Part shown: positions 8,925-19,005 of the stretch, piece after piece
Layout: the number at the start of each line of letters is the position of its first letter
Position numbering within the stretch: the stretch's first letter is position 1
Assembly: GCF_026624755.1 (NCBI RefSeq)
Contig: NZ_JAPMXC010000002.1
Span: 124,001-188,000 of the forward strand
Origin: Robbsia betulipollinis
GTDB lineage: Bacteria; Pseudomonadota; Gammaproteobacteria; Burkholderiales; Burkholderiaceae
DNA length: 64,000 nt
Direction of reading: 5' to 3'
Notes under the pieces: model-generated
What the model saw: the letters and a program-made list of their open reading frames with translations, nothing else
Told to the model about the DNA's origin: nothing
Databases searched by the model: none
Position numbers and translations under genes: made by a program

Positions 8925-11561
8925 TCACGCGGGCAGCGACTGGCGCTGGCGCACGTTCGACATTTCCTCGATCAGCGACTCGAGCACCTCGACGTCGAAA
9001 GGCTTGCTGATGACCTGTATCTCCGCCAGCTTCGCGCGCTCCAGTTCCGATGCGTAACCGGTCACCAGAATGACCGGCATCGCCGGATAACGCGTGCGTA
9101 ACTGCATCGCGAAATCGATGCCGTTCATCTTCCCCGGCATGTGAATGTCGGACAGCACGAGATCGAACGGCAGGGTGGCCTCTTCCCCCATACCGGCCGC
9201 CGCGCTGGTTTCCAGCAGGTACTCGTAGGCGGCGTCGGCATTGTCGATCCAGTGGGTCTGATGGCCCATGATCGCCAGCAGCGCTTCGGTACCCGCGGCC
9301 ACCTCGGGATTGTCCTCCACCAGCAGAATCGAAATGTCGGGCCGCGCGAGCGGGGTGTCGCCGCGCACGCCGAATGCGGCCTCGGCCGTGGCATCTGCGA
9401 GCACCGCCGCCCCCACCGCCCCGACCGCGCCACGCACCGCGAAGAACGGCACGGTGGACGCCGCCGTCCCGGCCTCGTCCGCGGCGGTCTGGGCCGGCGC
9501 TGCACTCGCCATCCGGCTCGCCATCGCCTGCGCGAACGGATGCGGGACCTGCGGCTCATCGGACGGCGTGCCCGCGGCCGCGGTGGCGACGACGCGAGGC
9601 AAATACAGACGCACGGTGGTGCCCCGCAGCTCCTCGCTCTCGATCGAGGCGGTGCCGCCCGACTGCTCGCAAAAGCCCGATACCTGCGGCAGTCCCAACC
9701 CGGTACCCATGCCCAGCGGCTTGGTCGTGAACAACGGCTCGAAGGCGCGGGCAAGAATTCCCGGCGTCATACCCCTGCCGCTGTCCGTCACCGAGATGCG
9801 GACATAATCGCCTGCGTGCGCAAAGGCTTCGCCCTCGCCCAGCCGCAGGTTGTCCACCTCGATCATCAGCTTGCCACCATCCGGCATCGCATCGCGCGCG
9901 TTGAGCGCGATGTTCATCAACGCCAGTTCGAGCTCGGCGGCGTCGGCCAGAAACGGCCATGTCTCAGGGTGCACCTTGAAAATCAACGCCACCTTGATGC
10001 CCAGCGCCGACGCGAGCAGCGGCTGCGCGCCCGGCAACCACGCCTGCATCTGCACGATTTCCGTGCGATGCGGTTGCTTGCGCGCCACGCCCAGCAACTG
10101 GCGCGTGAGCCGCTTGCCGTTCTTGATCGCGCGCTCGATGGCCGCGACTTCGTTTTCCGCGTTGCCCGGGCCGCGCCGGCGCACTACCTGTGCGTTCGCC
10201 GACATCGTCATCAGGAGATTGTTGAAGTCATGCGCGACACTTCCCACCAGCGTGCCCAGCGCCTGCATGCGCCGCGCCTGCCGGAACGCCGCCTCGACGG
10301 CGCGCCGCGTCGCCGCTTCGTCGCGCCACGCGGCCCAGGCTTTCTCCTCGGCAGTGAGGCGCCGCAGCGACATCACGATGACGCCCCAGAGCACGAGGCA
10401 CGGAATGAAAACACCCGCGGCCAGCAGCGCCACGTGATTCAACCAGGCGGCGATGATGGCATGATTCGGGTAGCTCGCGAAGACATAGACGGGATAGCCT
10501 GCGACGCTGCGGTAGGCGACGATATTCTCTTCGCCATCGACGCCCAGCGTGGCGCGGCCCACGATGGCGTGATTGCGTTCCAGCGCCGGGCGCAGCAGAC
10601 TGGCGATGATCCGGTACGGCGGCGGTTCGCGCATCGTGCCGCCGGCGGCGTTGCCGTTCGCGTCGACATCGACGTCGACCAGCGGGTAATGCACCAGCAA
10701 TTCGCCATCCTCGCGCGCCAGGCCGATCGTCATCGACTTCTCGGTACCCGCCAGATCCTTGTAGAAATCCGAGAAATAGTCGACCCGCAGCGCCACCGAA
10801 ACGACACCGTTGAAGCCGCCATTGACGTCCCTGCGCGGCACGCTCATCGTGAATACAGGCCGGTGCGAGAGCGTTCCGCTCATCAGCGAGGAAACGTCGA
10901 ACGCCCGTCCCTTCACCAGCGCGTCGAACTCGGGACGGTGCCGCACGCTGGTGGCCGGCGCGGGAAAGACGTAGCTGTTCGCCAGCATCTGTCCGTTGCC
11001 GGAAAACACCGACACGCTGGCGACCTGCGGGTAACCGCCGCCGATCTGGCGCAGCCGCTCGTGGATCAAACGTTCGTGCTGCCGGATACCTATGTCGTTC
11101 ATCCCGCCCAACAGGTCGAGCACGCGCTCATTGAGACTCTGATTGAGGTCGAAGACCTTGATCGCGTGCTCCTCCGCGATCCGCGCGACCCGGCTGGTCA
11201 CCACCAGCGCCACGCGCTGACGGTCCCGCAAGTCACCTATCGCGGCGATGACGACGTAGATCAGCGGCAACACGATGGCTGCCGCCAACAGGATCACGAA
11301 GGCGCGACGCACGCTCGCGAAGTTACGGTCGGGCTCGCGGCCGAGCACCTGATCGGCGTCAAGGGGGTCGCCGATCTCCTCGGAACCGCTCCGGGATCGG
11401 ACCACGTGATCGTTGTGCAAGGTCAGAGGGCCGCGAAAATTAGAATTTTGTTGTCGATTCCGACGCAAACCGGACACCGCTTCGGCTCTGCATTCTGCTT
11501 GAGATTCTGCATTCTGCCAGAGCGGCGGCACGCTCGCCAGTTGGCACGGACGACGACCCAC
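8925..11561 (-). CDS. membrane hybrid histidine kinase with periplasmic sensor and receiver
   Basis: 878 residues from a GTG at 11561; the true start may lie up to about 60 codons further in, because conserved sequence begins near the first membrane helix. Helix 1 is RRAFVILLAAAIVLPLIYVVI (about 85-107). A periplasmic region of about 260 residues resembling a double-Cache sensor follows, including FSGNGQMLANSYVFPAP. Helix 2 lies near residue 375, ending in PCLVLWGVIVMSLRRL. The kinase core has LGTLVGSVAHDFNNLL (phospho-His) and NIALNARDAMPDGGK plus GMGTGLGLPQ in the ATPase. After an Ala-rich linker comes a receiver with ILLVEDNPEVA, Asp in LVLSDIHMPG and Lys in VISKPF. A stand-alone receiver protein is encoded 40 bases upstream on the same strand and probably cotranscribed. 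The signal sensed is unknown; Cache domains usually bind small organic ligands. Confidence 0.87.
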   Translation of the reverse strand: MGRRPCQLASVPPLWQNAESQAECRAEAVSGLRRNRQQNSNFRGPLTLHNDHVVRSRSGSEEIGDPLDADQVLGREPDRNFASVRRAFVILLAAAIVLPLIYVVIAAIGDLRDRQRVALVVTSRVARIAEEHAIKVFDLNQSLNERVLDLLGGMNDIGIRQHERLIHERLRQIGGGYPQVASVSVFSGNGQMLANSYVFPAPATSVRHRPEFDALVKGRAFDVSSLMSGTLSHRPVFTMSVPRRDVNGGFNGVVSVALRVDYFSDFYKDLAGTEKSMTIGLAREDGELLVHYPLVDVDVDANGNAAGGTMREPPPYRIIASLLRPALERNHAIVGRATLGVDGEENIVAYRSVAGYPVYVFASYPNHAIIAAWLNHVALLAAGVFIPCLVLWGVIVMSLRRLTAEEKAWAAWRDEAATRRAVEAAFRQARRMQALGTLVGSVAHDFNNLLMTMSANAQVVRRRGPGNAENEVAAIERAIKNGKRLTRQLLGVARKQPHRTEIVQMQAWLPGAQPLLASALGIKVALIFKVHPETWPFLADAAELELALMNIALNARDAMPDGGKLMIEVDNLRLGEGEAFAHAGDYVRISVTDSGRGMTPGILARAFEPLFTTKPLGMGTGLGLPQVSGFCEQSGGTASIESEELRGTTVRLYLPRVVATAAAGTPSDEPQVPHPFAQAMASRMASAAPAQTAADEAGTAASTVPFFAVRGAVGAVGAAVLADATAEAAFGVRGDTPLARPDISILLVEDNPEVAAGTEALLAIMGHQTHWIDNADAAYEYLLETSAAAGMGEEATLPFDLVLSDIHMPGKMNGIDFAMQLRTRYPAMPVILVTGYASELERAKLAEIQVISKPFDVEVLESLIEEMSNVRQRQSLPA
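11488..11518. repeat. direct repeat TCTGCATTCTGC upstream of the hybrid kinase core
   Basis: TCTGCATTCTGC occurs twice, about 20 bases apart, near the proposed GTG start of the membrane kinase gene. If the kinase starts further in, this repeat would be in its leader and could bind a regulator. Confidence 0.3.
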
Positions 11562-11601
11562 AACCCTCTTGACTGAAATCCTTTTTTATGGATGAATTCT
11601 T

Positions 11602-12141
11602 TCAGTCTTGCGACTCGCCACGCAACAGGTCCAGCAGGGCGTCGATTTCAACGGGTTTCTGAAAGTAAAAATCGAAGCCCGAGGCCCGGGCGGTATCGAA
11701 GTGCTCTTTTTCGAAAAACCCGGTTACGGCGATCATCGGCACCTCGGCCAATGCGCCGACCCGGCGTAGCGCGCGGGCGGTAGAAAAACCGTCGAGCGCC
11801 GGCATGCCGAGATCGAGCAGGATCGCATGGGGTTTCACCAGTTTGGCCAGTTCCAGCGCGCGCAACCCGTCGGCGGCCATCGCCACGTCGTAGCCCTCGG
11901 CGCTCAGGCACTCGTACATGGCGAAGCGCACGTCGACGTTGTCGTCGACGACCATCAGGCGGGTAATCTTTGCCGTGGCGATACGCGAACTTGCCTGCGA
12001 ATTGAGCGCGAACCAGCGGCGCCCCGCGGCTTCCTCGCATCCGCTGTCCGGGCGTATGGGCCGTCCGGCAGTGGATGCACGCCACGGCGCGAGCGCCGAG
12101 GACGTGCATCCGCGAGGTTTGGAGTGAGAGGAAAGTTTCAT
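11602..12141 (-). CDS. single-domain response regulator with N-terminal extension
   Basis: About 179 residues from the ATG at 12141. The last 120 or so form a receiver domain: LMVVDDNVDVRFAMYECL at the acidic pocket, the phospho-Asp in AILLDLGMPALDG, Thr in MIAVTGF and Lys in YFQKPVEI. There is no output domain, so it probably relays phosphate within a phosphorelay or acts by protein contact, as CheY-type proteins do. The first 55 or so residues are basic and low in complexity, and the start is uncertain: no strong Shine-Dalgarno sequence precedes 12141, and the reading frame is open to 12336. The hybrid kinase gene follows 40 bases downstream on the same strand, which makes it the natural phosphate donor or acceptor. 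Confidence 0.75.
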   Translation of the reverse strand: MKLSSHSKPRGCTSSALAPWRASTAGRPIRPDSGCEEAAGRRWFALNSQASSRIATAKITRLMVVDDNVDVRFAMYECLSAEGYDVAMAADGLRALELAKLVKPHAILLDLGMPALDGFSTARALRRVGALAEVPMIAVTGFFEKEHFDTARASGFDFYFQKPVEIDALLDLLRGESQD

Positions 12142-12208
12142 CGACGGTAACGGCCAAGTGCAAGGATTCTTCATGGAACCAAGCACTTGCCGTGCCAGTC
12201 GGGCCCGT

Positions 12209-13699
12209 TCAGGTCGACGTGGCAGGTACCACCGGGCGTCCGGATTTAAGAAACGCCGACAATCCGAAGACGACAACCATGTTGGCCGCGAGCGCCAGAA
12301 GGCCGATGTACACCGGATAGTGCCCGCCCGCCACACTCACCGTATAGAGCGGCTTGATGCCTTGCTCGAGCGCGAGCCACGTTCCCAGCGTCATCCCCAC
12401 TCCCCAGCCCAGGAACAGGGCCGGCAACTTCAGCCGCGACGTGAAGAGCGTGAAGACCACCGCCGGAAAGATCTGCAGGATCCAGACGCCGCCGAGCAGT
12501 TGCAGGTCGATCGCATATTTCGCCGGCACGAACAGGATGAATACCAGCGCGCCGAACTTCACGAGCAGGGAGAACAGTTTGGCACTCTTCGATTCCTGGG
12601 CCGGCGTCATGTGCGGGTTGACGAGCGGACGCCACAGATTGCGCGTGAACAGGTTCGCCGCACCGATCGACATGATCGCCGCCGGTACCAGCGCACTGAT
12701 CGCGATCGCGGCGGCGGCGAAACCGACGAACCACGACGGGAAAAGCTTGTTGAACAGCGCCGGGACGACCTGGGACGCCGAACTCACATGGATGCCGGCC
12801 GCGATCGCCATGTACCCGAGCAGCGCGATCAGGCCAAGCAGCAGGGTGTAGGCCGGCAGGAACACGGCATTCGTCTTGATCGTCGACGGCGACCCCGACG
12901 CGAGGATCGCGGTCATCGTATGCGGATACATGAACGCCGCCAGGGCCGAGCCGAAGGCCACGCTCGCGTACGCGGTGTACTGCGACGGCAGCAACGTGAT
13001 GCCGGTGGCCCCGCCCTTCGCCGCGAAATAATGATCCGCCGCGCTGAACACCGACGCATACCCGCCGAGCTTCGACGGAATCAGCCAGACCGCGGCGATC
13101 ACGACGATGTAGATCATGATGTCCTTGACGAAGGCGATCATCGCCGGCGCGCGTAATCCGCTGGCATAGGTATAGACCGCGAGAACCACGAACGCGATGA
13201 TCAGCGGCACCTCGCCGGACACGCCCAATCCCTCGATCACCACCTGCATGCCGACGAGTTGCAGCGCGATATACGGCATCGTCGCCAGAATGCCGGTCGC
13301 CGCGATCGCGGCGGCGAACCAGCGCCCGCCGTAATGGCCCTGAACGAAATCCGCGGCCGTGATGTGCTGCAGCTTGTGGCAGATCTTCCACAGCTTCGGC
13401 ATCACCAGGAACACGAAGGGATAGACGATGATGGTGTAGGGCAAGGCGAAGAAGCCGTAGGCGCCAACCGAATACACCAGCGCCGGCACGGCGATCACCG
13501 TGTAGGCGGTGTAGAAATCGCCTCCCACCAGGAACCAGGTGATGACCGGGCCGAACTGCCGCCCGCCCAGCCCCCACTCGTGGAGCTGGCTCAGGTCCCC
13601 GGCCTTCCAGCGCGCCGCGCCGAAACCGATCACCGTGACCAGGACGAAGAATGCGACGAAGACGCCGACCGCGACGATGTTGAATTGGGACGTGATCAT
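12209..13699 (-). CDS. mctP: sodium:solute symporter, monocarboxylate (MctP-like) type
   Basis: 496 residues, starting at ATG 13699, which overlaps the stop of the DUF3311 gene by four bases (ATGA), so the two are translationally coupled. The protein is a multi-helix transporter of the SSS family. ARWKAGDLSQLHEWGLGGRQFGP, the stretch WFLVGGDFYTAYTVIAVPAL, the Gly-rich SGLRAPAMIAFVKD and the AANLFTRNLWRP region match the MctP/YidK-like branch that imports short monocarboxylates such as lactate, pyruvate or acetate with sodium or protons. The small partner gene in front is standard for this branch. The substrate is inferred from family membership; other small carboxylates are possible. No regulator gene is adjacent, apart from the two-component genes downstream on the same strand, which may or may not be related. 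Confidence 0.85.
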   Translation of the reverse strand: MITSQFNIVAVGVFVAFFVLVTVIGFGAARWKAGDLSQLHEWGLGGRQFGPVITWFLVGGDFYTAYTVIAVPALVYSVGAYGFFALPYTIIVYPFVFLVMPKLWKICHKLQHITAADFVQGHYGGRWFAAAIAATGILATMPYIALQLVGMQVVIEGLGVSGEVPLIIAFVVLAVYTYASGLRAPAMIAFVKDIMIYIVVIAAVWLIPSKLGGYASVFSAADHYFAAKGGATGITLLPSQYTAYASVAFGSALAAFMYPHTMTAILASGSPSTIKTNAVFLPAYTLLLGLIALLGYMAIAAGIHVSSASQVVPALFNKLFPSWFVGFAAAAIAISALVPAAIMSIGAANLFTRNLWRPLVNPHMTPAQESKSAKLFSLLVKFGALVFILFVPAKYAIDLQLLGGVWILQIFPAVVFTLFTSRLKLPALFLGWGVGMTLGTWLALEQGIKPLYTVSVAGGHYPVYIGLLALAANMVVVFGLSAFLKSGRPVVPATST

Positions 13700-13899
13700 C
13701 GCGCCACCCTGTAGACGATGTAGATCAGCAGCGAGGTGAGCGGCACCCACAGGAACTGATACCAGTAGAAGAAGGGAAAGCCCAGGAAGTCGGGTTCCCG
13801 TCCATTGTAGAAGGGCACCCAGAGCAGGCCAATATAGGGAAGCAGCAGAATCAGCTTCAGCCAGGAGGCGCGTCCGGACGATGCGTCGCTCGTAGTCAT
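13696..13899 (-). CDS. DUF3311 small membrane protein, transporter partner
   Basis: 67 residues with two predicted membrane helices (LKLILLLPYIGLLWVPFYN and FPFFYWYQFLWVPLTSLLIYIVYRVA). The sequence FLGFPFFYWYQFLW is typical of DUF3311 proteins, which nearly always precede an SSS-family symporter gene, as here. It probably helps assemble or stabilise the transporter in the inner membrane. It starts at ATG 13899 with a purine-rich AAAGAGACAAG leader, and its stop overlaps the symporter start. Confidence 0.88.
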   Translation of the reverse strand: MTTSDASSGRASWLKLILLLPYIGLLWVPFYNGREPDFLGFPFFYWYQFLWVPLTSLLIYIVYRVAR

Positions 13900-14055
13900 C
13901 TTGTCTCTTTTTATGGAAATCGGCCGGGGAAATCACCGCTGCATGGCAGCGCGGGTAGTGCGACACTGTGCCGCGCCACCGCCGACAGACATTATCCTTT
14001 CGCGGGAAGCGGCGTCAAGCGACGACGCCGGTTTGCCCGCGGTGGGCGCGGGACT

Positions 14056-17000
14056 TTAGCCTGTATTGCGCAGGCCCGACGCAATGCCGTTGATCGACAG
14101 CTTGATGCCGCGCGTCAGTTTTTCGCTGCTTTCGCCGGCCCGGTGCCGGCGCAGTAGTTCGACCTGCAAATGATTCAGCGGGTCAAGATAGGGAAAGCGA
14201 TTACGAATCGCACGCGCCAGCAGAGGGTTGCCGACGAGGCGTTCGGCGTGGCCGGTGATGGCGGCGAAAGCGTCGACGCTGCGTTGCCATTCCGCGCGGA
14301 TCTGGCCGAACACGGTGTCGCGCAACGCGGCGTCGGGCACCAGGCTCGCGTAGCGTGCGCCCAGCGCGAGGTCGGTCTTCGCCAGCACCATGTCCATGTT
14401 CGACAGCAGGTTCGCGAAGAACGGCCAGTCGCGGTACATCGCCTGCAACTCGGCGAGCCGTGTCGCGCCGGTCGCCGCCTGGGCGGCCACCTGTGCTGCC
14501 GCGTCGATGTCCGGGGCGCCCGCGCTCCCCGCAACCGGCGCCGACGCGTCGTCGAAATCGCCGGCCAGCCAGCCCTGCAGTGCGCTGCCGAAGCCGTACC
14601 AGCCGGGCAGCAACAGCCGGCATTGCCCCCAGGAAAATCCCCAGGGGATCGCCCGCAGATCCGACAGCTGCCGCGCCTGCGGGTCCTGAAGCTTGCGCGA
14701 CGCGGGCCGGCTGCCGAGATTGAGTTCGGCGATTTCCGCGATCGGCGTGGCGGCGAAGAAGTAATCGACGAAGCCCGGCGTCTCGTAGACCAATGCGCGA
14801 TAGGCCCGCATCGCCGCGCCGGACAGTGCCGCCATCGTCGCCTCGAAGCGCGCGAGCGATGCGTCCGATGCCTGACGGCGTCCCAGGCTGGCCTCGAGCG
14901 TGGCGGCAACCACCGCTTCGAGATTGCGTCGGCCGATTTCCGGATTGCCGTATTTCCCGGCGATCTGCTCGCCCTGCTCGGTCAGGCGGATCTGGCCGTC
15001 GACGGTGCCGGGCGGCTGGGCGAGAATCGCCTGGTACGTCGGGCCGCCGCCCCGGCCGACCGTGCCGCCCCGCCCGTGGAACAGGCGCAGGCGCACGCGG
15101 CGTTCGTCGAACAACGCGACCAGCGCCAGTTCGGCGCGATACAGTTCCCAGTTCGACGTGAGAAAACCGCCATCCTTGTTGCTGTCGGAATAGCCGAGCA
15201 TGACCTCCTGCTCGTGCCGCTGCGCGCCCAGCCGCCCGGCGGTGCACGGCAGGTCGAAATACTCGCGCATGATGTCCGCCGCATGCCGCAGATCCTCGAT
15301 CGTCTCGAACAGCGGAATCACCATCAAGCCCGCCGCGGGATCCGCCGTCGGCGTTGCCGTCAGACCCGGCATCTCCTCGCCATGCGGCGCGACGGCCAGG
15401 CCGGTTTCTTTCTGCAACAGGATGACTTCGAGAAGATCGCTGACGGCTTCCGTGTGCGAGATGATGACGTTGCGCACCGCGCGCGGTCCGAAACGCGCAC
15501 GCAAGGCCGCGGCCGCCTCGAAAATCGCCAGTTCCCCCGCACAGCGCGCCGAGTAGGCGAAATACGGCGAGCGCAGCGGCCGACGCTGGGCGATCTCCGC
15601 CAACAACACTTGCCGTTTCGCGGCTTCGTCGAGCGATGCGTACGCGGGCGTGACGCCGGCCACCGCGAGCAACTCGGCGACCACGGCCTCGTGGACATCG
15701 GAAGTCTGGCGCAGATCGACGCTCGCGAGGTGGAAGCCGAAGACGTCGATCGCCGTCAGCAATGGCGAGAGCCGGGGCTCGGCCAGCGCCGCGCCATGAT
15801 GCGCGTCGAGCGAATCACGCACCACCCGCAGGTCGGCCGCGAACGCCTCGGCATCGTCGTAAGGTGCCGCGTCCTGCGTGGGGCGGCCCGGCGGCGCGGC
15901 GTCCCCGAGCCGCACGCGTGCGCTGGCCGCGAGACGCGCGTAGATGCCGATCAGCGCCCGCCGGTACCACTCGTCGGCGCGATGTTCGGACACGTCGGGC
16001 GACGCCTCGGCGAGCCGGCGCAACGCGGCGCTCGCCGGCACCAGCGTGCTCGACACCGATAGTTCCGCGCCCAGCGCATGCACCTGTTCCAGATAGTGAT
16101 CGAACGCCACCGCGCCCTGGCGGCGCAACGCGGCGCGCAGCGTCGATGCATCGACGTTCGGGTTGCCGTCGCGGTCGCCGCCGATCCAGCTGCCCATCTG
16201 CAGGAAACACGGCAGATCGCGGCGCGCGCGCGCCGCGTCCGCCGGGGCGGGTGATGCCGCAGGCGACGACGCCGGGGTCGCGCCCCGCGGCGCCGCGGGC
16301 AGCGCGCTTTCGGCCTGCTCCAGGTCGCTCTGCAGATCGGCGTACAACGCGGGAATCTCGTGCAGAAAGGTCGCGCGGTAATAGCTGAGCGCGTTCTCGA
16401 TCTCGTCTTCCACGCTGAGCCGGACGTGCCGCAGCATCCGGGTCTGCCAGAGCGTCGTGACCTGGGCGCGCAGCAGCGCCTCGTTGTGCGCGTGTTCCCG
16501 CCGGCTGGACGGCGCATCGCGCGTGGCGAGCAGCCGGGCAATCGCGCGCTGCGCATCGAGGATGCTCTTGCGCTGCACCTCGGTGGGATGCGCGGTCAAC
16601 ACCGGCACGATCAGCGTGTCTTCGAGAAAGGTCCGCACCGCGCCGGGATCACGGCCTTCGTCCGCCAGCCGCGCCAGCGCGAACGCCAGCGTGCCCGCGC
16701 GCGGGGCGGATTCCGCCAGCCTGTGGTGGCGCCGGCGACGGTTGTGATGCCGGTCCTCGGCGATATTCGCCAGATGGGAAAAATAACTGAAGGCGCGCAC
16801 CACCGACACGGTCTGCTCGGCGCTCAGCCCGGCGAGCAGCGCATCGAGTTCGCGCGTGGCCTGCGCCTCGCCGTCGCGGCGCAGCCGCACCGCCGTCTGG
16901 CGTATGCCTTCGACCACCGCGAATACCGCTTCGCCTTCCTGCTCGCGCACGACGTCGCCGAGCAATCGACCGAGAAAACGGATGTCGTCGAACAGCGCGC

Positions 17001-17160
17001 GGTCCTTTTCCGCGAGCGGTTCCAAGGGCGCTTCCGCAGTGGGCCCGTGCGTAACGTCATGCGGGCGCCGCGGCGCCGCGCCTTCGGAACGATCGGACGG
17101 AGAGGGACAGGACGCAGCGGACGGAGCGGACCCCGCATCGTTCAGCGCATGATCGGTCAT
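14056..17160 (-). CDS. ppc: phosphoenolpyruvate carboxylase
   Basis: 1034 residues from ATG 17160, chosen because AGAGGAAG lies eight bases upstream; the frame continues open to 17280. The enzyme makes oxaloacetate from phosphoenolpyruvate and bicarbonate and refills the TCA cycle. All family landmarks are visible: [13 protein letters not shown] (catalytic His), [47 protein letters not shown] (catalytic His and substrate loop), [21 protein letters not shown], and the C-terminal [13 protein letters not shown], whose last residues line the aspartate and malate inhibitor site. The N-terminal 45 residues are a Pro/Ser-rich extension. A low-complexity Ala/Pro insert (about 260-290) is longer than in E. 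coli PEPC, which has about 883 residues. The gene is monocistronic and divergent from mdtD. Confidence 0.97.
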   Translation of the reverse strand: MTDHALNDAGSAPSAASCPSPSDRSEGAAPRRPHDVTHGPTAEAPLEPLAEKDRALFDDIRFLGRLLGDVVREQEGEAVFAVVEGIRQTAVRLRRDGEAQATRELDALLAGLSAEQTVSVVRAFSYFSHLANIAEDRHHNRRRRHHRLAESAPRAGTLAFALARLADEGRDPGAVRTFLEDTLIVPVLTAHPTEVQRKSILDAQRAIARLLATRDAPSSRREHAHNEALLRAQVTTLWQTRMLRHVRLSVEDEIENALSYYRATFLHEIPALYADLQSDLEQAESALPAAPRGATPASSPAASPAPADAARARRDLPCFLQMGSWIGGDRDGNPNVDASTLRAALRRQGAVAFDHYLEQVHALGAELSVSSTLVPASAALRRLAEASPDVSEHRADEWYRRALIGIYARLAASARVRLGDAAPPGRPTQDAAPYDDAEAFAADLRVVRDSLDAHHGAALAEPRLSPLLTAIDVFGFHLASVDLRQTSDVHEAVVAELLAVAGVTPAYASLDEAAKRQVLLAEIAQRRPLRSPYFAYSARCAGELAIFEAAAALRARFGPRAVRNVIISHTEAVSDLLEVILLQKETGLAVAPHGEEMPGLTATPTADPAAGLMVIPLFETIEDLRHAADIMREYFDLPCTAGRLGAQRHEQEVMLGYSDSNKDGGFLTSNWELYRAELALVALFDERRVRLRLFHGRGGTVGRGGGPTYQAILAQPPGTVDGQIRLTEQGEQIAGKYGNPEIGRRNLEAVVAATLEASLGRRQASDASLARFEATMAALSGAAMRAYRALVYETPGFVDYFFAATPIAEIAELNLGSRPASRKLQDPQARQLSDLRAIPWGFSWGQCRLLLPGWYGFGSALQGWLAGDFDDASAPVAGSAGAPDIDAAAQVAAQAATGATRLAELQAMYRDWPFFANLLSNMDMVLAKTDLALGARYASLVPDAALRDTVFGQIRAEWQRSVDAFAAITGHAERLVGNPLLARAIRNRFPYLDPLNHLQVELLRRHRAGESSEKLTRGIKLSINGIASGLRNTG

Positions 17161-17479
17161 GACGAAGCTTCCTCTGGAACGGGCGGTCACCCATGACGGC
17201 GGTTGACCTGGGCGGATACGCGAGGCGGATGCGCCAGGCGGATGCGCGGCGGACAGACGCGGCGAGTATGCCATGCGCATCGGGCCCGGTCACTGCGGCG
17301 TGCGCCGGATGGCACGCGAACGCCCGCGCATGCTCCAGCGCCTTCGCCCACAGCGCGTCGCTGCCCGAACGCGCTATACTCCACGCAGTCATTCGCACTG
17401 GCAAATACCCTAATGGACAGCTGGCGGCCAACGGCGGCGGCGCCCCGCACGCGTCGCGATCGGGAGGATAACGAAACAG
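17161..17479. promoter_or_regulatory. divergent intergenic region between ppc and mdtD
   Basis: This stretch has no gene and must hold promoters for both sides. On the plus strand GCGCTATACT places a good -10 box (TATACT) at 17375-17380, with only a weak -35 region upstream. Near 17210-17260 there are repeated GGCGGATGCGC-type units (three imperfect copies of GCGGATGCGC or similar). A GGGAGGATAA Shine-Dalgarno sequence precedes mdtD. Confidence 0.45.
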
Positions 17480-18919
17480 ATGCAGACGCCACGTTCGATG
17501 TCGATCATGCTGTGGACCGTCGCGGTCGGGTTTTTCATGCAGACCCTGGACACGACGATCGTCAATACCGCCCTGCCGGCGATGGCCCGGGCGCTGGGAG
17601 AAAGCCCATTGCGCATGCAGTCGGTCGTCATCGCCTATGCGTTGACGATGGCGATGGCGATCCCCGCCTCGGGCTGGCTGGCGGACCGCTTCGGCACGCG
17701 ACGCGTCTACATGGCGGCGATCGTTCTGTTCGTCGCCGGCTCCCTTGCCTGCGCGCTGTCGCGTTCGCTCGACGCGCTGGTGGCCGCACGCGTCGTTCAG
17801 GGGGTGGGCGGTGCGATGCTGCTGCCCGTCGGACGCCTCGCGATCCTGCGCACGTTTTCCTCGGACCAGTACCTGCGGGCGCTCAGCTTCGTCGCCATAC
17901 CGGGGCTGGTCGGCCCGCTGATCGGCCCGACGCTGGGCGGCTGGCTGGTGTCGATCGCCTCCTGGCACTGGATCTTTCTGATCAATGTACCGGTGGGCCT
18001 GGCGGGCATCGTCGCCACGCGTCTGTTCATGCTGGACGCGCGTACACCCGTGCAACGCTTCGATCTCAAGGGCTATTTCCTGCTCGCCGTGGGCATGATG
18101 ACGCTGTCGCTGTCGCTCGACGGTCTGGCCGAACTCGGACTGCAGCACGCGACGGTGCTGGTGCTGCTGGTCGTGAGCCTCGCTGCGCTGACCGCCTATG
18201 CACTGCACGCCACGCGCGCCACCTACCCGCTCTTCCCGCTCGACCTGTTTCGCATCCATTCGTACTGCGTCGGCCTGCTGGGCAATCTGTTCGCCCGCAT
18301 CGGCAGCGGCGCGATGCCCTATCTGCTGCCGCTGCTGCTGCAGGTGAGCCTGGGCTACACGCCGTTTCACGCGGGATTGATGATGCTGCCGGTGGCCGCC
18401 GCAGGGATGGCCGTCAAGCGGGTGGCCGCGCCGTTGATCGTGCGCTACGGCTATCGGCGCGTGCTGGTGACCAACACGGTTCTGGTCGGCCTGGCGATGG
18501 CCAGTTTCGCGTTGGTGTCGCCCCATCAACCGCTCGCCCTGCGCCTGCTGCAGTTCGGCGTGTTCGGCGCGGTGAACTCCCTGCAGTTCACCGCCATGAA
18601 CACGCTGACGCTCAAGGATCTGGCACGAGGCGGCGCGAGCAGCGGCAACGGGCTATTCTCGATGGTGCAAATGCTGGCGATGAGTCTGGGGGTGACCGTC
18701 GCGGGGGCGCTGCTGGCCGCGTTCCAGACGATGCTCGCGACCAACGAGAGCGCAGGTTCGCTGCCGTCCTTCCACGCCACCTTTCTCAGCGTCGGCCTGA
18801 TCACGGCGGCCTCGGCCTGGATCTTCGCGCAACTGGCGCCGGACGTGAAACGCGTCGCACGGGCGGGTGCAAATCGCCTCGGCGCCCCGCACGAGCGGCA
18901 CGCATCCGACGAAATCTGA
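17480..18919 (+). CDS. mdtD: MFS transporter, DHA2 family, MdtD-like
   Basis: 479 residues with about 14 membrane helices. It aligns along its length with E. coli MdtD: AVGFFMQTLDTTIVNTALPAMA (DHA2 motif in helix 1), GWLADRFGTRRVY (motif A), RVVQGVGGAMLLPVGRLAI, GPLIGPTLGGWLVSIASWHW (motif C), and FTAMNTLTLKDL near the C-terminus. It is a proton-driven exporter in the inner membrane. MdtD in E. coli sits in the mdtABCD-baeSR operon and its substrate is poorly defined; here the gene stands alone. The start has GGGAGGATAA upstream, spaced 11 bases. Downstream, at 18939-18999, a small RNA is predicted on the opposite strand, running towards this gene. Confidence 0.88.
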   Translation: MQTPRSMSIMLWTVAVGFFMQTLDTTIVNTALPAMARALGESPLRMQSVVIAYALTMAMAIPASGWLADRFGTRRVYMAAIVLFVAGSLACALSRSLDALVAARVVQGVGGAMLLPVGRLAILRTFSSDQYLRALSFVAIPGLVGPLIGPTLGGWLVSIASWHWIFLINVPVGLAGIVATRLFMLDARTPVQRFDLKGYFLLAVGMMTLSLSLDGLAELGLQHATVLVLLVVSLAALTAYALHATRATYPLFPLDLFRIHSYCVGLLGNLFARIGSGAMPYLLPLLLQVSLGYTPFHAGLMMLPVAAAGMAVKRVAAPLIVRYGYRRVLVTNTVLVGLAMASFALVSPHQPLALRLLQFGVFGAVNSLQFTAMNTLTLKDLARGGASSGNGLFSMVQMLAMSLGVTVAGALLAAFQTMLATNESAGSLPSFHATFLSVGLITAASAWIFAQLAPDVKRVARAGANRLGAPHERHASDEI

Positions 18920-18938
18920 GCATGCCGGGGCGGTAGGC

Positions 18939-18966
18939 AAAAAAAAACCCGAACCAAAAGTTCGGG
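18939..18966 (-). terminator. intrinsic terminator of the small RNA
   Basis: A perfect 7-bp stem (CCCGAAC at 18948-18954 with GTTCGGG at 18960-18966) and 5-base loop are followed, on the minus strand, by nine Ts (A-run 18939-18947). The orientation fits only a leftward transcript, not mdtD. Confidence 0.9.
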
Positions 18967-18999
18967 CCTGAATCCACCAAGGAGGAGGTGGAGGAGACT
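18939..18999 (-). ncRNA. small RNA with anti-Shine-Dalgarno loop and intrinsic terminator
   Basis: This is a predicted RNA of about 60 bases, transcribed leftward, with all parts visible. A promoter lies just upstream: AAGCAA at 19028-19033 (TTGCTT, -35), 16 bases, then AGTATA at 19006-19011 (TATACT, -10). The transcript begins about 18999 and is rich in CCTCC (18981-18996 on the minus strand reads CTCCTCCACCTCCTCC). TCCACC pairs with GGTGGA (18973-18978 with 18987-18992) to expose TCCTCCTT in an 8-base loop. A second hairpin (CCCGAAC/GTTCGGG) and a run of nine Ts finish it. It encodes no convincing protein. The loop is complementary to Shine-Dalgarno sequences, so it should pair with mRNA starts or sequester them. 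From memory it resembles the Betaproteobacteria toxic small RNA family, which carries such a loop. Confidence 0.8.
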
Positions 19000-19005
19000 G
19001 TTCCA

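Noticed and set aside
9141-11576. Plus-strand open frame of 811 codons
   Set aside because: It is the antisense shadow of the membrane hybrid kinase. Its translation is Arg/His-rich with no domain, while the minus strand encodes clear HisKA, HATPase and receiver motifs.
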